64,000 nt of DNA from CAUUJV01 sp963545565 (GCA_963545565.1 CAUUJV010000003.1:62001-126000), one strand, 5' to 3'; positions 9,180 to 16,843 are shown, counted from the stretch's first letter. Translations and numbers: made by a program. The notes: generated by a model not told the origin, from the sequence alone.

Positions 9180-10709
9180 ATGTTTTCTAGGATTTCAACC
9201 GAGGAAGATTTAGCTGAGGCTGTCTCCCCTATGAAAGTAGCTAATACGGATTTATCCTCGTATGAAATCAAAGACGCCAAAGGTGGATTCCCCGCCTCTG
9301 TGGTGGATTCTATAGTGGCTTTTGCCAACACCTCTGGCGGAGTTGTTATCTTGGGTATCTCTGAAAAGACCTTTCACTCGGTGGATATCGATGTCAAGAC
9401 ATTGCAGAGCAAACTGTCTCAGGCTGCTCGAGACCGTATTACCCCGCCTGTCACCGCGGATGTGCAGGTGTTGACCTATGAAGGTAAGCCTGTTGTGATA
9501 GCCAATATTCCAGAACTAGATGTCAGACAAAAACCTTGCTATGTCAAGAAGTATGGTCGCGTCAATGGTTCGTTTCTGCGTACCGGTGACGGCGATTACA
9601 AGATGACGATGTACGAAATTGATCGTTTCATGGAGAATCAGTATCGTGTAGCCCGCAACGATATCGTCATCGTTGCTGATGCTGTTGTGGAAGATCTTGA
9701 TGACAAGCTGCTGCAAGGTTGGCTTGATGTTCAGCGACGTGGTGCTTTTGGTGGTACGGCAACAATGAGTGATGAGCAGCTGATAGTGAATAGAAGGGTT
9801 GCCTCGTATGATGAGCAGGGTGTGCTAAGACCTACAATTGCGGGTTTAATGGCCTTGGGCGCATTCCCGCAGAAGTTTTTCCCTCGCTTGAATGTAGTAT
9901 TTTCAGCCTTTCCAACATCGATAAAAGGTGATGTGTCAGCAAAGGGACAGCGCTTTGTTGATTCTGAGAATATTGATGGCTGCATTCCAGTCATGCTGTT
10001 GGGTGTTCTGAGGGCTGTTTCACGCAATATTCGCCACGGTGCCCTTGTCAAAGGCGCCTTGAGAGAGGATGTGCCTGAATATCCTATGGAGGCAGTCAGA
10101 GAAGCAGCAGCTAATGCGTTGATGCATCGAGATTACTCGCTAGATGCTCAGAGCTCTCCAGTGCGTGTCGAACTATATCCGGATCGTCTGGAAATTATCA
10201 ATCCCGGTGGACTGTTTGGTCCATTGACTGTTGATGAGCTCGGCAAGAGTGGAAGCACTCAATCTCGCAATCAATTTCTTTCAAGAATTCTGGAAGATGT
10301 GTCATACACGGATGTGGATGGACAGACGGGTCACGTGGTCGAGAACCGCGGCACTGGTTACGCAATTATCAAGGGATCATTGGCTGATGCGTTGATGGAT
10401 CCGCCGATTGCAGTGAGTCAACTCGATGAATTTCGCATACTATTTAGGCATCGAAAAATGACTGAACAGGAAAGCTCGTCATATTCACGGGGCAATATGG
10501 AGCAAGCGATTTTATCGTATCTTGCCCAGAGGCAGAGCGCCAGTACTTCAGAATTATCGAGCGCCTCTGGAACATCTGCTAAAACCATTCGCGATTATCT
10601 TTCTCACATGATGGCAGATGGGCTGGTGGAAGGTATAGGTTCCAAATACAGTCCTAAGCGTCGATATCGTTTGGTGTCTTCGCAAAAGGCAGATGGAATT
10701 TTGGCGTAA
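9180..10709 (+). CDS. AlbA_2 (Schlafen-type) / HATPase_c_4 putative transcriptional regulator
   Basis: A 509-residue protein of the family often labelled RecG-like or putative DNA-binding domain protein. The N terminus (about 10-130) has the AlbA_2 pattern YEIKDAKGGF...IVAFANTSGGVVILGI. The middle (about 290-400) has an HATPase_c_4-like block, AVREAAANALMHRDYS then LEIINPGGL. The last 75 residues form a winged helix (TSELSSASGTSAKTIRDYL). No helicase motifs are present. The ATG has only a weak ribosome site. Flanking TAGGAA inverted repeats on both sides suggest self-regulation. It sits beside the integrated element but has host-like base composition, so it is probably an older accessory gene. 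Confidence 0.8.
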   Translation: MFSRISTEEDLAEAVSPMKVANTDLSSYEIKDAKGGFPASVVDSIVAFANTSGGVVILGISEKTFHSVDIDVKTLQSKLSQAARDRITPPVTADVQVLTYEGKPVVIANIPELDVRQKPCYVKKYGRVNGSFLRTGDGDYKMTMYEIDRFMENQYRVARNDIVIVADAVVEDLDDKLLQGWLDVQRRGAFGGTATMSDEQLIVNRRVASYDEQGVLRPTIAGLMALGAFPQKFFPRLNVVFSAFPTSIKGDVSAKGQRFVDSENIDGCIPVMLLGVLRAVSRNIRHGALVKGALREDVPEYPMEAVREAAANALMHRDYSLDAQSSPVRVELYPDRLEIINPGGLFGPLTVDELGKSGSTQSRNQFLSRILEDVSYTDVDGQTGHVVENRGTGYAIIKGSLADALMDPPIAVSQLDEFRILFRHRKMTEQESSSYSRGNMEQAILSYLAQRQSASTSELSSASGTSAKTIRDYLSHMMADGLVEGIGSKYSPKRRYRLVSSQKADGILA

Positions 10710-10759
10710 GTTGTTGTTGTGTAGATCAACGGTAGTTTGAAGATACTGAAGGAAATGCG

Positions 10760-10841
10760 GAACCTAGAAAGTTACTTAGGAAGCAACTTGGGAACTTAGG
10801 AAGTTGAGAAGGGCAAGGTTCCTAAGTAATTTCCTAGGTTC
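10760..10841. repeat. Downstream TAGGAA inverted-repeat array
   Basis: Two 23 bp arms, 10760-10782 and 10819-10841, are inverted copies with two mismatches. Further TAGGAA-like units lie between them. The units match those upstream of the AlbA_2 gene (9069-9157), so the gene is bracketed. There is no T-run after the hairpin, which argues against a plain terminator. Confidence 0.65.
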
Positions 10842-10965
10842 AAGGTAGTTGATTTAGGGTATTGGTTCCCATGTTCTATGATGTTCTGTGCAACAGGTGT
10901 CATGAATTTCCAAGACTGGCGATATTCGTGATTGTGTTGGATCTTTCGTGAGGGGTTTTACTGGC

Positions 10966-11082
10966 TCAGAGGGCTTCTTCGTCGATTAGCTTCCATAACT
11001 GCATGGTGTTGATCTGATAATAGTGGAGATTTACTGCATAGGGCGGGAGGTTTTCCCAGTCACCCAGCAATGCCCGTGATGG
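10966..11082 (-). pseudogene. Possible C-terminal gene remnant next to the element
   Basis: The minus strand reads 38 codons to a TGA without a start codon or ribosome site, including GDWENLPPYAVNLHYY and ending LWKLIDEEAL. The composition looks like protein sequence, but the frame is closed by a stop immediately upstream. I do not recognise the family. It lies on the host side of attL and may be a decayed gene left by earlier traffic at this tRNA site. The rest of 10842-11146 holds nothing else I can support. Confidence 0.3.
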
Positions 11083-11146
11083 TTATGGTTGGTACTGCCC
11101 GTTGTGAGGTCATAGTCGGCATTCGGTATTCTGCCGTTTTTTTGGC

Positions 11147-11176
11147 AAAAAATAGGACCTTCAAATTTCTTTGAAG
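11147..11176 (-). terminator. Displaced native terminator of tRNA-Ser
   Basis: Stem CTTCAAA/TTTGAAG (11159-11176) with a four-base loop, followed on the minus strand by a T-run (A-run at 11147-11152). It lies directly beyond attL. In the pre-integration chromosome this would have followed the tRNA-Ser 3' end, so it looks like the original terminator pushed 16 kb away. Confidence 0.6.
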
Positions 11177-11185
11177 ACCCTGATG

Positions 11186-11200
11186 GCGGAGGATACGAGA
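11186..11200. other. attL: 15 bp copy of the tRNA-Ser 3' end
   Basis: GCGGAGGATACGAGA here is identical to 27407-27421, which covers the 3' end of the tRNA-Ser gene. Both are in the same orientation. GC content rises sharply soon after this point. It marks the far end of the integrated element. Confidence 0.75.
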
Positions 11201-11331
11201 CACAAACTTTTCAGCCCGTAAGCCCTACTCCCGCTTGGGTTTTGCAAAATTCACCACGCCAAAACCCTATTCAAAACCCGGTTACCGGCGTGTCGCGGAT
11301 TGCCTTCAGCACGTCAGACGTCACTGGCTCG

Positions 11332-11979
11332 TTACGTCAGCCCCAGCGCGGCCCTGTCCAGCACGCACTCGCCGCGGTACTGCTTCAAGGACCCCCGTAC
11401 GCGGGCGAGCTTCTGGTTCCGCTTGACCGGATCCTTCTCTTTGATCGCCTTGGACACGATGTTGTAGTCCAGCGAATCCCGTTCGGTCTTGAACACCGTG
11501 AGCACCGGACGGCTGCCGTTCAGCCTTCCATCGCCCAGATCCAACGCCGTGTTGGGGAACAGTTCGGAACTGCGGCGCGCATAACCGACCGCATAGGGAA
11601 GATTGGCGCAGATCGCGTCGGTCTTGGTACGGCCCGGCAGCACGGGGCTTTCGACCATCATGATGGCCTTGGCGTCGATGCGCACCAACGTGGACAGCAC
11701 GAGCCTCTTGGCGGTGACGCCCCTGTTGTTCGGCAGTAACCCATCCGGCGTGAGATGCGACTTCAACGCCATCTCCCAGAAATCCTTCGGAGAGACGTTC
11801 TCGTAGTGCACGCCGCACAGGTGCATGAAGTTGTCGGCCCTGTACAGCGTCTCCATGGGAGCGGAACCATCGCCTGGAACGAAAAGCACATGCCTGCCCA
11901 ACAGCCGTTCCAAGTAGACGGGCGCGCACGCATGTATGGCCCTGATCGAGTCCTCGGGATCGAAACGGTTCTCTTTCAA
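11332..11979 (-). CDS. PBECR4-like putative nuclease toxin
   Basis: A 215-residue protein. The segment LYRADNFMHLCGVHY resembles the conserved F-x-HLTG region of PBECR4 domains (phage-Barnase-EndoU-ColicinE5/D-RelE-like nucleases), and the later LPYAVGYARRSSELFPNTAL fits the family's final strands. The C-terminal 50 residues are Lys/Arg-rich. The start is a TTG with a modest GGGAGA upstream; a stop codon eight codons before it excludes a longer form. It lies at the attL edge of the element and no recognisable antitoxin adjoins it. Nuclease activity is inferred from weak family resemblance only. An alternative is a host-modifying or defence protein. Confidence 0.5.
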   Translation of the reverse strand: MKENRFDPEDSIRAIHACAPVYLERLLGRHVLFVPGDGSAPMETLYRADNFMHLCGVHYENVSPKDFWEMALKSHLTPDGLLPNNRGVTAKRLVLSTLVRIDAKAIMMVESPVLPGRTKTDAICANLPYAVGYARRSSELFPNTALDLGDGRLNGSRPVLTVFKTERDSLDYNIVSKAIKEKDPVKRNQKLARVRGSLKQYRGECVLDRAALGLT

Positions 11980-12328
11980 CGGCTGTCTCCCGGACTCGGC
12001 ACGGATTCAGGAAATAGTAATCGACGCCGGTGCCCTTGGGCTTGCCGGCGTCAATAGGTCTTTTCTGTCGCTCGCGGACGACGATCACGATTACGGGCGT
12101 GCTCCCAGCCGGATGCTTATCGTCCACCGGCTTGATGGACTAGACGTGTTCCGCCTTGCGGCGACGCCGTTCACGCCTGGCGTCGAATTCCGTTTAACGT
12201 GGGACCGGCACGGACTGGTGGGCTGGACGGCTTTCCAAATCACCACCAATATACACGAACGGCACCAACCGCCGCAAATCAGCTTCAGGGAAATCCGGGT
12301 ATGTAAAATAAGTGGTTGGAAATTGATA

Positions 12329-12358
12329 TTGACGTTATCAATATTTTGTCCATATAAT
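12329..12358 (+). promoter_or_regulatory. Sigma-70-type promoter of brnTA
   Basis: TTGACG (12329-12334), an 18-base spacer, then a perfect TATAAT (12353-12358). A start site about 7 bases downstream would fall on the ATG at 12365, implying a leaderless brnT transcript. The preceding 11980-12328 shows no convincing gene. Confidence 0.65.
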
Positions 12359-12364
12359 ATGCGT

Positions 12365-12661
12365 ATGGAGATTGTCGGATTCGAATGGGATGACGTCAAG
12401 GCGGACATCAACGCGCATAAGCACGGTGTCACGTTTGAGGAGGCCGAGACGGTCTTCAGCGATCCGCTGGCCCCGGTCATCGAGGACCCTGACCATTCGT
12501 CGTATGACGAAGATCGGTTCATCATCCTCGGAATGAGCGCTCTGTCGAGGCTGTTGGTGGTCTGTCACTGCTATCGCACGGCGAACAATACCATCCGCAT
12601 CATCTCCGCAAGAAAAGCCACCCGCCACGAGAGCGGGCAATATGCAGGGAAAGGACGTTGA
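12365..12661 (+). CDS. brnT: BrnT family toxin (ribonuclease) of a type II toxin-antitoxin system
   Basis: A 98-residue protein with the BrnT pattern: FEWDDVKADINAHKHGVTFEEAETVF at the start, DPDHS, then RFIILGMS, LLVVCHCYR and the C-terminal IRIISARKATRHE. BrnT toxins are RelE-fold ribonucleases neutralised by BrnA. Two in-frame ATGs exist, at 12359 and 12365; the first lies within the -10 box, so 12365 is chosen, giving a leaderless start. No ribosome site precedes it. brnA follows with the stop and start separated by one base. The pair probably stabilises the mobile element. Confidence 0.85.
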   Translation: MEIVGFEWDDVKADINAHKHGVTFEEAETVFSDPLAPVIEDPDHSSYDEDRFIILGMSALSRLLVVCHCYRTANNTIRIISARKATRHESGQYAGKGR

Positions 12662-12662
12662 C

Positions 12663-12866
12663 ATGCGCGACGAATATGATTTCAGCGACGCGAAGGCGAA
12701 CCCCTATGTCGTTACGGCCCGCAGGCCGGTGACCATGAACCTCGCGGGTCAGGCGATCGACTATTTCAAAGACATGTCCAAGGAGACGGGCATCCCGTAT
12801 CAGAACCTCATCAATCTATATCTGGTGCAATGCGCCCGGGAACATAAGAAGCTCGAATTCGTCTGA
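12663..12866 (+). CDS. brnA: BrnA family antitoxin
   Basis: A 67-residue protein beginning MRDEYDFSDAKANPYV, the usual opening of BrnA, followed by a ribbon-helix-helix region (VTMNLAGQAIDYFKDMSKETGIPYQNLINLYL). It binds and neutralises BrnT and normally represses their shared promoter. An upstream in-frame ATG at 12642 would overlap brnT, but GGAAAGGA sits at the right distance before 12663. Co-transcribed with brnT. Confidence 0.85.
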   Translation: MRDEYDFSDAKANPYVVTARRPVTMNLAGQAIDYFKDMSKETGIPYQNLINLYLVQCAREHKKLEFV

Positions 12867-12913
12867 GCAAGACCATCCGTCCGTGCGCACCGGGCGCGGG
12901 TCGCCATCCCTCG

Positions 12914-13279
12914 TCAGTTCTGGCCTGAAACCTGGTCCCTGGCGGACAGCGGCGTCATGATGAGATCCCGCGTCTCCGCCTCGCTGAGCTCGCCGCCATG
13001 CAAGGCGCAGTACGCCTTGATCGCGCCGAACGGCTTATCGGCACCCGACTCGGGCAGTCCCAGCAGATATTCCGACGTGGCATGCAGGGCCGCGGCTATG
13101 TTCGCGAGAGTGCCCGACGAGGGCTCCCGATCTCCCGCGAGGTATTTCGAGATGTTCGGTTGGGTCGTCCCGGCCCGTGCAGCGAGCTGGGACTGGTTGA
13201 TGCCATGCCGGCGCATGAGCCTGCGCATCCTGTCGCCAAGTATCGCTGTCATCCGAATGTCCTTTGCTTTTTGGGTCAT
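12914..13279 (-). CDS. Cro/CI-type helix-turn-helix regulator
   Basis: A 121-residue protein with an HTH_3/XRE domain (about residues 12-70): RMRRLMRRHGINQSQLAARAGTTQPNISKYLAGDREPSSGTL, then LGLPESG and an alpha-helical C terminus. Start set at the ATG at 13279, since the region upstream in frame reads as low-quality sequence; the ribosome site AAGAGA is weak. It probably regulates genes of the mobile element. Palindromes at 13502-13559 lie about 220 bp upstream and could be its operators, though the distance is large. Confidence 0.78.
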   Translation of the reverse strand: MTQKAKDIRMTAILGDRMRRLMRRHGINQSQLAARAGTTQPNISKYLAGDREPSSGTLANIAAALHATSEYLLGLPESGADKPFGAIKAYCALHGGELSEAETRDLIMTPLSARDQVSGQN

Positions 13280-13501
13280 GGCGTTTCTCTTGGCTCTGTT
13301 AAACCAGAATCGGCATAAAAGGGGTATATAAAACAAACGGTTGGGACATAGTGGCAAGTCGTCGATCCGACCAACCACTAGCTTGACAATTCTCAACCAC
13401 TTGTTTTACATACCCGGAAATCCTTGTCCGGCTTCATCTCAGATGCTTGCGGCGTTTCACGCCCCGAAAAAGGCGTCGATGCTTCATCAAACCGACAATG
13501 C

Positions 13502-13559
13502 TATCGATACTATATCGACACTTTGGCGATTGCGCGATGGTATCGATACAGTATCGATA
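13502..13559. promoter_or_regulatory. Paired TATCGATAC palindromes
   Basis: A perfect palindrome TATCGATAC-A-GTATCGATA at 13541-13559 and a related one at 13502-13520 (7 of 9 arm positions matching) are 39 bp apart centre to centre. They lie in the 371 bp gap between the HTH regulator and the four-helix membrane protein gene. A plus-strand TTGACA (13383-13388) with a TTACAT 17 bases on is also present, but drives no gene I can identify. Confidence 0.5.
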
Positions 13560-13650
13560 GCCACTGGTTGAAGACGTCGAGCGCCATGCGGATCTTCACG
13601 AGGCACGCCGCGGAGGGCTCTGCACCGGAAACGAACGGCCTTTCGCCCCG

Positions 13651-14655
13651 TCACCCGTTGTCCCTGATGAAGTCGTCCACTCTCCTGCTGAGAATGCGGT
13701 GGTAGGCGATGAATGCGGAGACCGCAAGAACGATCCACAAAGTCAGCCAATGGACCCGTCCCCCGACCATCCGGCCAACCTCCACGGACACCACGAGGGT
13801 CCCGCTTGCGAGGAACGTCCAGAACACCATATGCACGGGCAGGGTGTTCCATGCTCGATGCTCCCGCCAGGCATCCATCGCGGTACGCCCGGCCGAATAC
13901 ACGAGAACGCCCATCGCGGCAGCCAAGGCCAACACGAGTATGCCCGCCATCAGCAGCAGCGGCCTGTACCACCAGCTTTGAGACGCTCGGCCGAACTCCA
14001 TGAGCATCGCCGAAACCCATCGGACAACGCTCCTGACCCGTTCCGACCGTCCGCGAACCCATTCGGGAAGACTCGCGAGAAGCGCCCGCCACTGCCCCGC
14101 CATGACGGCGAACAGCATGATCGAGGCGAACACGCACGTCCCCGTGGCGAGGACGAACAACAAGCGCCGTCCGAACCCGAGACGGTCGGCAGCCTCCCGT
14201 TCGAGCCTCGCCCGCTCCAGCCCGCATCGTTCCGCCACCCGTCTTCCGATCTCGTCTTCCATGCCGTCGCGTTCGGCGTCCAGCCTGGAACGGTCCCGGC
14301 GAAGCCTGGCCTCGCCGTCCGCGAGTTCGGCCTCCCGCCGCTCGATGCGTCTACAACGCTCTTCCCTTGCGGCGCATTCCCTCTCCCTTCGATTGGCTTC
14401 GTTCAGCTTCCTGCTGGTCTCGTTGAGCTCGGAAAGCTGCCTCCTGAGCCTCTGATTGCCTGATGAGAGCCTCGTCCTTTCCTCCCCAACCGCTTCCAGC
14501 CGCTGTTGGAGTTCCCTGTTCCGCGCGATCAGCGAATCGAGGTCGGGCATCGTCCCGTCGTCCTCGTTCGTGGATTCCGGCATCGACCGCTCCAACAGCC
14601 TGCGCGCCAGACCGCCGGCCATCCCGTCCGTTCGGATCCCGTTCTCCCGTTCCAT
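13651..14655 (-). CDS. Coiled-coil membrane protein overlapping the relaxase gene (DUF6040-like?)
   Basis: A 334-residue protein: residues 38-165 are a charged Arg/Glu-rich coiled coil (LIARNRELQQRLEAVGEERT onwards), followed by four membrane helices (about 172-195, 225-250, 270-290, 300-320). The architecture recalls proteins catalogued as DUF6040 on actinobacterial mobile elements; that name is given with caution. A strong AAGGAG lies 7 bases before the ATG at 14655, inside the relaxase gene, so the first 305 bp are read in two frames. Its position directly after mobC and the relaxase suggests a role in mobilisation or coupling at the membrane; no evidence for mechanism. Confidence 0.7.
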   Translation of the reverse strand: MERENGIRTDGMAGGLARRLLERSMPESTNEDDGTMPDLDSLIARNRELQQRLEAVGEERTRLSSGNQRLRRQLSELNETSRKLNEANRRERECAAREERCRRIERREAELADGEARLRRDRSRLDAERDGMEDEIGRRVAERCGLERARLEREAADRLGFGRRLLFVLATGTCVFASIMLFAVMAGQWRALLASLPEWVRGRSERVRSVVRWVSAMLMEFGRASQSWWYRPLLLMAGILVLALAAAMGVLVYSAGRTAMDAWREHRAWNTLPVHMVFWTFLASGTLVVSVEVGRMVGGRVHWLTLWIVLAVSAFIAYHRILSRRVDDFIRDNG

Positions 14656-16210
14656 CACCTGTCTCCTTTTCCATGGCCGCCCGATTGACGTCAATGACGT
14701 CACAACCGCTGACATCGATGCCCGCCAGGCGCGCTCCCCGGATTATGATCCAATATCGCACCTCGCATCGCTCGAGCGTCCGTTCCCGCTGCTCCATTTC
14801 CTTCCGCGTCTCGATGGCGAGATCGTCGTCCCCGTTGGCGATGGCTTCGCTCAACGCGATGACCGTCGAGCGGAGCTCGTCCCTCGCCGCATCTATCCGG
14901 GCCACGAGATCGCACATGCCACTGCGCATGTCCCCGTCCGCCTCGCGACGTACCTGGATCGCCTCATTGAGCCCGTCAGCCGCGGCCCGGAGCTCGTCGA
15001 GGCTTCTGGCCTGCGCCTGGTAGTAACGCTGTTGGGCGGGCGTGACGCCATGCCTGACGAACAGACGCCTGTCCGTCGTCAACGGCTCGAGACGCCGCTC
15101 CGGGCGTCCGAACCCGTCGGCCAAATCGTCCGCGCCGACACGTCCCGCGTATCTGTTGGAGCGGTCGAGAAGCGTGACATGATGGTCGGCCGGCAGGAAC
15201 AGATGCCACGTATTGCCGTTCCTGGCGAGCATTTCCGTGGGGATGACGGCCTTGCGGGTGCGCTGTGTGCCGGGCATCCACACGCGCACCGCCCGCTCTC
15301 CGACGCTGGAGACGAGACGCTGGTTGAACGTGAGGTGGATGGTCTTTCCGCCTCCGATGCGGGCCGTCACCGAATCAAGGTCGTAAGCCGGGCCAAGCCT
15401 GGTGTCACGGACTTTCAGGCCCGTGTCCAGGTCCGTGTAGGTAAGATGCCGGCCACGCAAGGCCACCCCGACATGCGCGGCGGCAATATTGGACTCGAAC
15501 TCCCCGTAACTGCCGGACATGGCCGCCGCGAGCTCGATGGCGGCACGAAGCCGCTCCTTCGCGCCCTTGCCCTTGGCGATGGCGTAGAGTTCCTCCATCG
15601 ATGCGCCACGACCGTTCATGGGGACCACTTTTGATGATGCGGACGGCACTGCCGTGTTCTCCTGCCCCGGCGTCCGTTCCATGATCCGCCGCATGTCGAT
15701 TCTCCCGGCTTCCGCATCGACCGAAGGATTGTCGAGCGTGGCCAGTCCCTCGCGGCGGCACAATTCGTCGCTGACCGCACGCCATTGGTCGATGCTTCCG
15801 CGGGTCAGGCGCATCTTCCTGCGGGTGCGCCGGTTGGCCGTGCAGATGACGATGTGGTTGTGCAGATGGTTCCTGTCCAGATGCGTGGAGACGACGTACC
15901 GGTATTCACCGCCCGTGATCGCCTCGGCCAACGCGATGCCCATCTCGTGCACCCGCTCCGGGGTCACGTTCTCGTCCGGAGCGAACGAATGCTTCAGATG
16001 CAGCGCCAGCACGCTTCCCTCGCGCATGCCGTTCGCGCATGATTCCAGGTCGAGGATCATGGGTCCGGCGAGCTTTCCGGCGTCCTGCCGCTCGCCGCTA
16101 TAGCTCGCGTACACGAACCGGCCTCCATCCGTCTTGGCGGGATTGATCACATACGCGAGCGTGCCCGGAAGGTTCGTCTTGACCTTCCGCCCGAGTTTCA
16201 CAATGGCCAT
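14351..16210 (-). CDS. MobA/VirD2-type relaxase, MOB(P)-like
   Basis: A 619-residue protein. The N-terminal 170 residues hold the relaxase fold: a possible catalytic Tyr region near residue 20-40 (LAYVINPAKT, VYASYSG) and motif III STHLDRNHLHNHIVICTA at about 105-122, whose three histidines bind the metal. It would nick oriT and lead the strand during transfer. The start ATG overlaps the mobC stop, indicating coupling. The last 100 residues are low-complexity Arg/Glu/Gly-rich and share DNA with the membrane protein gene read in another frame (14351-14655). Partner: MobC upstream. The element has no transfer channel of its own. Confidence 0.88.
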   Translation of the reverse strand: MAIVKLGRKVKTNLPGTLAYVINPAKTDGGRFVYASYSGERQDAGKLAGPMILDLESCANGMREGSVLALHLKHSFAPDENVTPERVHEMGIALAEAITGGEYRYVVSTHLDRNHLHNHIVICTANRRTRRKMRLTRGSIDQWRAVSDELCRREGLATLDNPSVDAEAGRIDMRRIMERTPGQENTAVPSASSKVVPMNGRGASMEELYAIAKGKGAKERLRAAIELAAAMSGSYGEFESNIAAAHVGVALRGRHLTYTDLDTGLKVRDTRLGPAYDLDSVTARIGGGKTIHLTFNQRLVSSVGERAVRVWMPGTQRTRKAVIPTEMLARNGNTWHLFLPADHHVTLLDRSNRYAGRVGADDLADGFGRPERRLEPLTTDRRLFVRHGVTPAQQRYYQAQARSLDELRAAADGLNEAIQVRREADGDMRSGMCDLVARIDAARDELRSTVIALSEAIANGDDDLAIETRKEMEQRERTLERCEVRYWIIIRGARLAGIDVSGCDVIDVNRAAMEKETGDGTGERDPNGRDGRRSGAQAVGAVDAGIHERGRRDDARPRFADRAEQGTPTAAGSGWGGKDEALIRQSEAQEAAFRAQRDQQEAERSQSKGEGMRRKGRAL

Positions 16211-16614
16211 CACGCACGCTTCCCGCCGCGGGCTTCCATCTCTTCCTTGGCACGCTCCATGCCTTCCATGAGCTCCGTGATGCGGTCGAGCTGGCGGCGC
16301 AGTTCATCCAGCTGCGCGGGCGTGACGGCACCGCTCATGTTCGCCACACGGGCCATCTGGTTGACGTTCGTTCCGATCCGGTGCAGCTCCGACTTGAACA
16401 CCTCCGGATCGCTGGCCAGCACCACCCGGGGCATCTCGACCACCGGGTACAGAAACCTCTCTCGCGCGTACTCGCCCCATCTGCGGTATGCGATGGCCGC
16501 GCGCAACGACTCCTTCATGAGCGCCTGGCGAAGCCGCTCGGCACGCTCCCACTCCTCCGGAGCGAACATGACTTTTTTGCAGATCGGTCTCCTGCGTCCT
16601 TCCGTCCAGCTCAT
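16210..16614 (-). CDS. mobC: MobC-like relaxosome accessory protein
   Basis: A 134-residue protein with the MobC signature FKSELHRIGTNVNQMARVANMSG at about 65-87, followed by a helical C terminus (LDELRRQLDRITELMEGME). MobC proteins bind oriT and help the relaxase open the strands. The ATG at 16614 follows GGAGGTGA; longer in-frame starts up to 16749 lack such a site. It overlaps the relaxase start and lies about 120 bp from the oriT candidate, as in RP4-type mobilisation regions. Confidence 0.82.
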   Translation of the reverse strand: MSWTEGRRRPICKKVMFAPEEWERAERLRQALMKESLRAAIAYRRWGEYARERFLYPVVEMPRVVLASDPEVFKSELHRIGTNVNQMARVANMSGAVTPAQLDELRRQLDRITELMEGMERAKEEMEARGGKRA

Positions 16615-16618
16615 CCCG

Positions 16619-16843
16619 TCACCTCCGAAAAGCCGAGGGACGTTCGCTGATCGATGCCGCGCGAGCGGTCTGGAGGCCTTGCCGACCATAGGGGCCGGGA
16701 TCCCCCGGCAAGCCAAGCCGTTCCACGGGCCGAGCGAGTGTGTCCACACTCGCGTCGCTTGCTATCCCCGATTCCGGTATGTCGGATCGGGATGGTTTCC
16801 GACCGTTTCCCCGCAAGGAAACGGCTGCGTTCTCGTCGTTCAT
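16619..16843 (-). CDS. Small hypothetical ORF upstream of mobC
   Basis: A possible 74-residue protein beginning MNDENAAVSLRG, polar and without known domain. For it: AGGAAGGAAA lies 7-9 bases before the ATG, and its TGA falls inside the mobC ribosome site, an operon-like arrangement. Against it: it runs through the oriT candidate, GC-rich DNA has many spurious frames, and the composition (many Arg, Gly, Ser, Pro) is typical of them. Listed as a weak candidate. Confidence 0.3.
   Translation of the reverse strand: MNDENAAVSLRGNGRKPSRSDIPESGIASDASVDTLARPVERLGLPGDPGPYGRQGLQTARAASISERPSAFRR
16734..16769 (+). other. oriT candidate, RP4-like
   Basis: A perfect inverted repeat GCGAGTGTG-TC-CACACTCGC (16734-16753), nine bases, then TATCCCC (16763-16769) followed by GATTCCGG. 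RP4 has the same order: an inverted repeat with a TC centre, 13 bases, TATCCTG with the nick, then CCCGG. It lies 120-150 bp upstream of mobC, the usual place. The rest of 16844-17079 holds nothing I can name. Confidence 0.55.

Noticed and set aside
11321..12127. A 268-codon frame overlapping the PBECR4-like gene, with a plausible start containing TPVIVIVVRERQKRP
   Set aside because: Beyond the first 45 codons it is Arg/Gly/Ala-rich shadow sequence of the real gene; the start codon is GTG without ribosome site. The first part might be a gene remnant, but I cannot support it.
13383..13411. A TTGACA-17-TTACAT promoter on the plus strand
   Set aside because: No plausible gene or defined RNA follows on that strand; kept only as a remark with the palindromes.
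14456..15634. A 392-codon plus-strand frame opposite the relaxase
   Set aside because: Shadow of the relaxase, with no ribosome site or recognisable motif.
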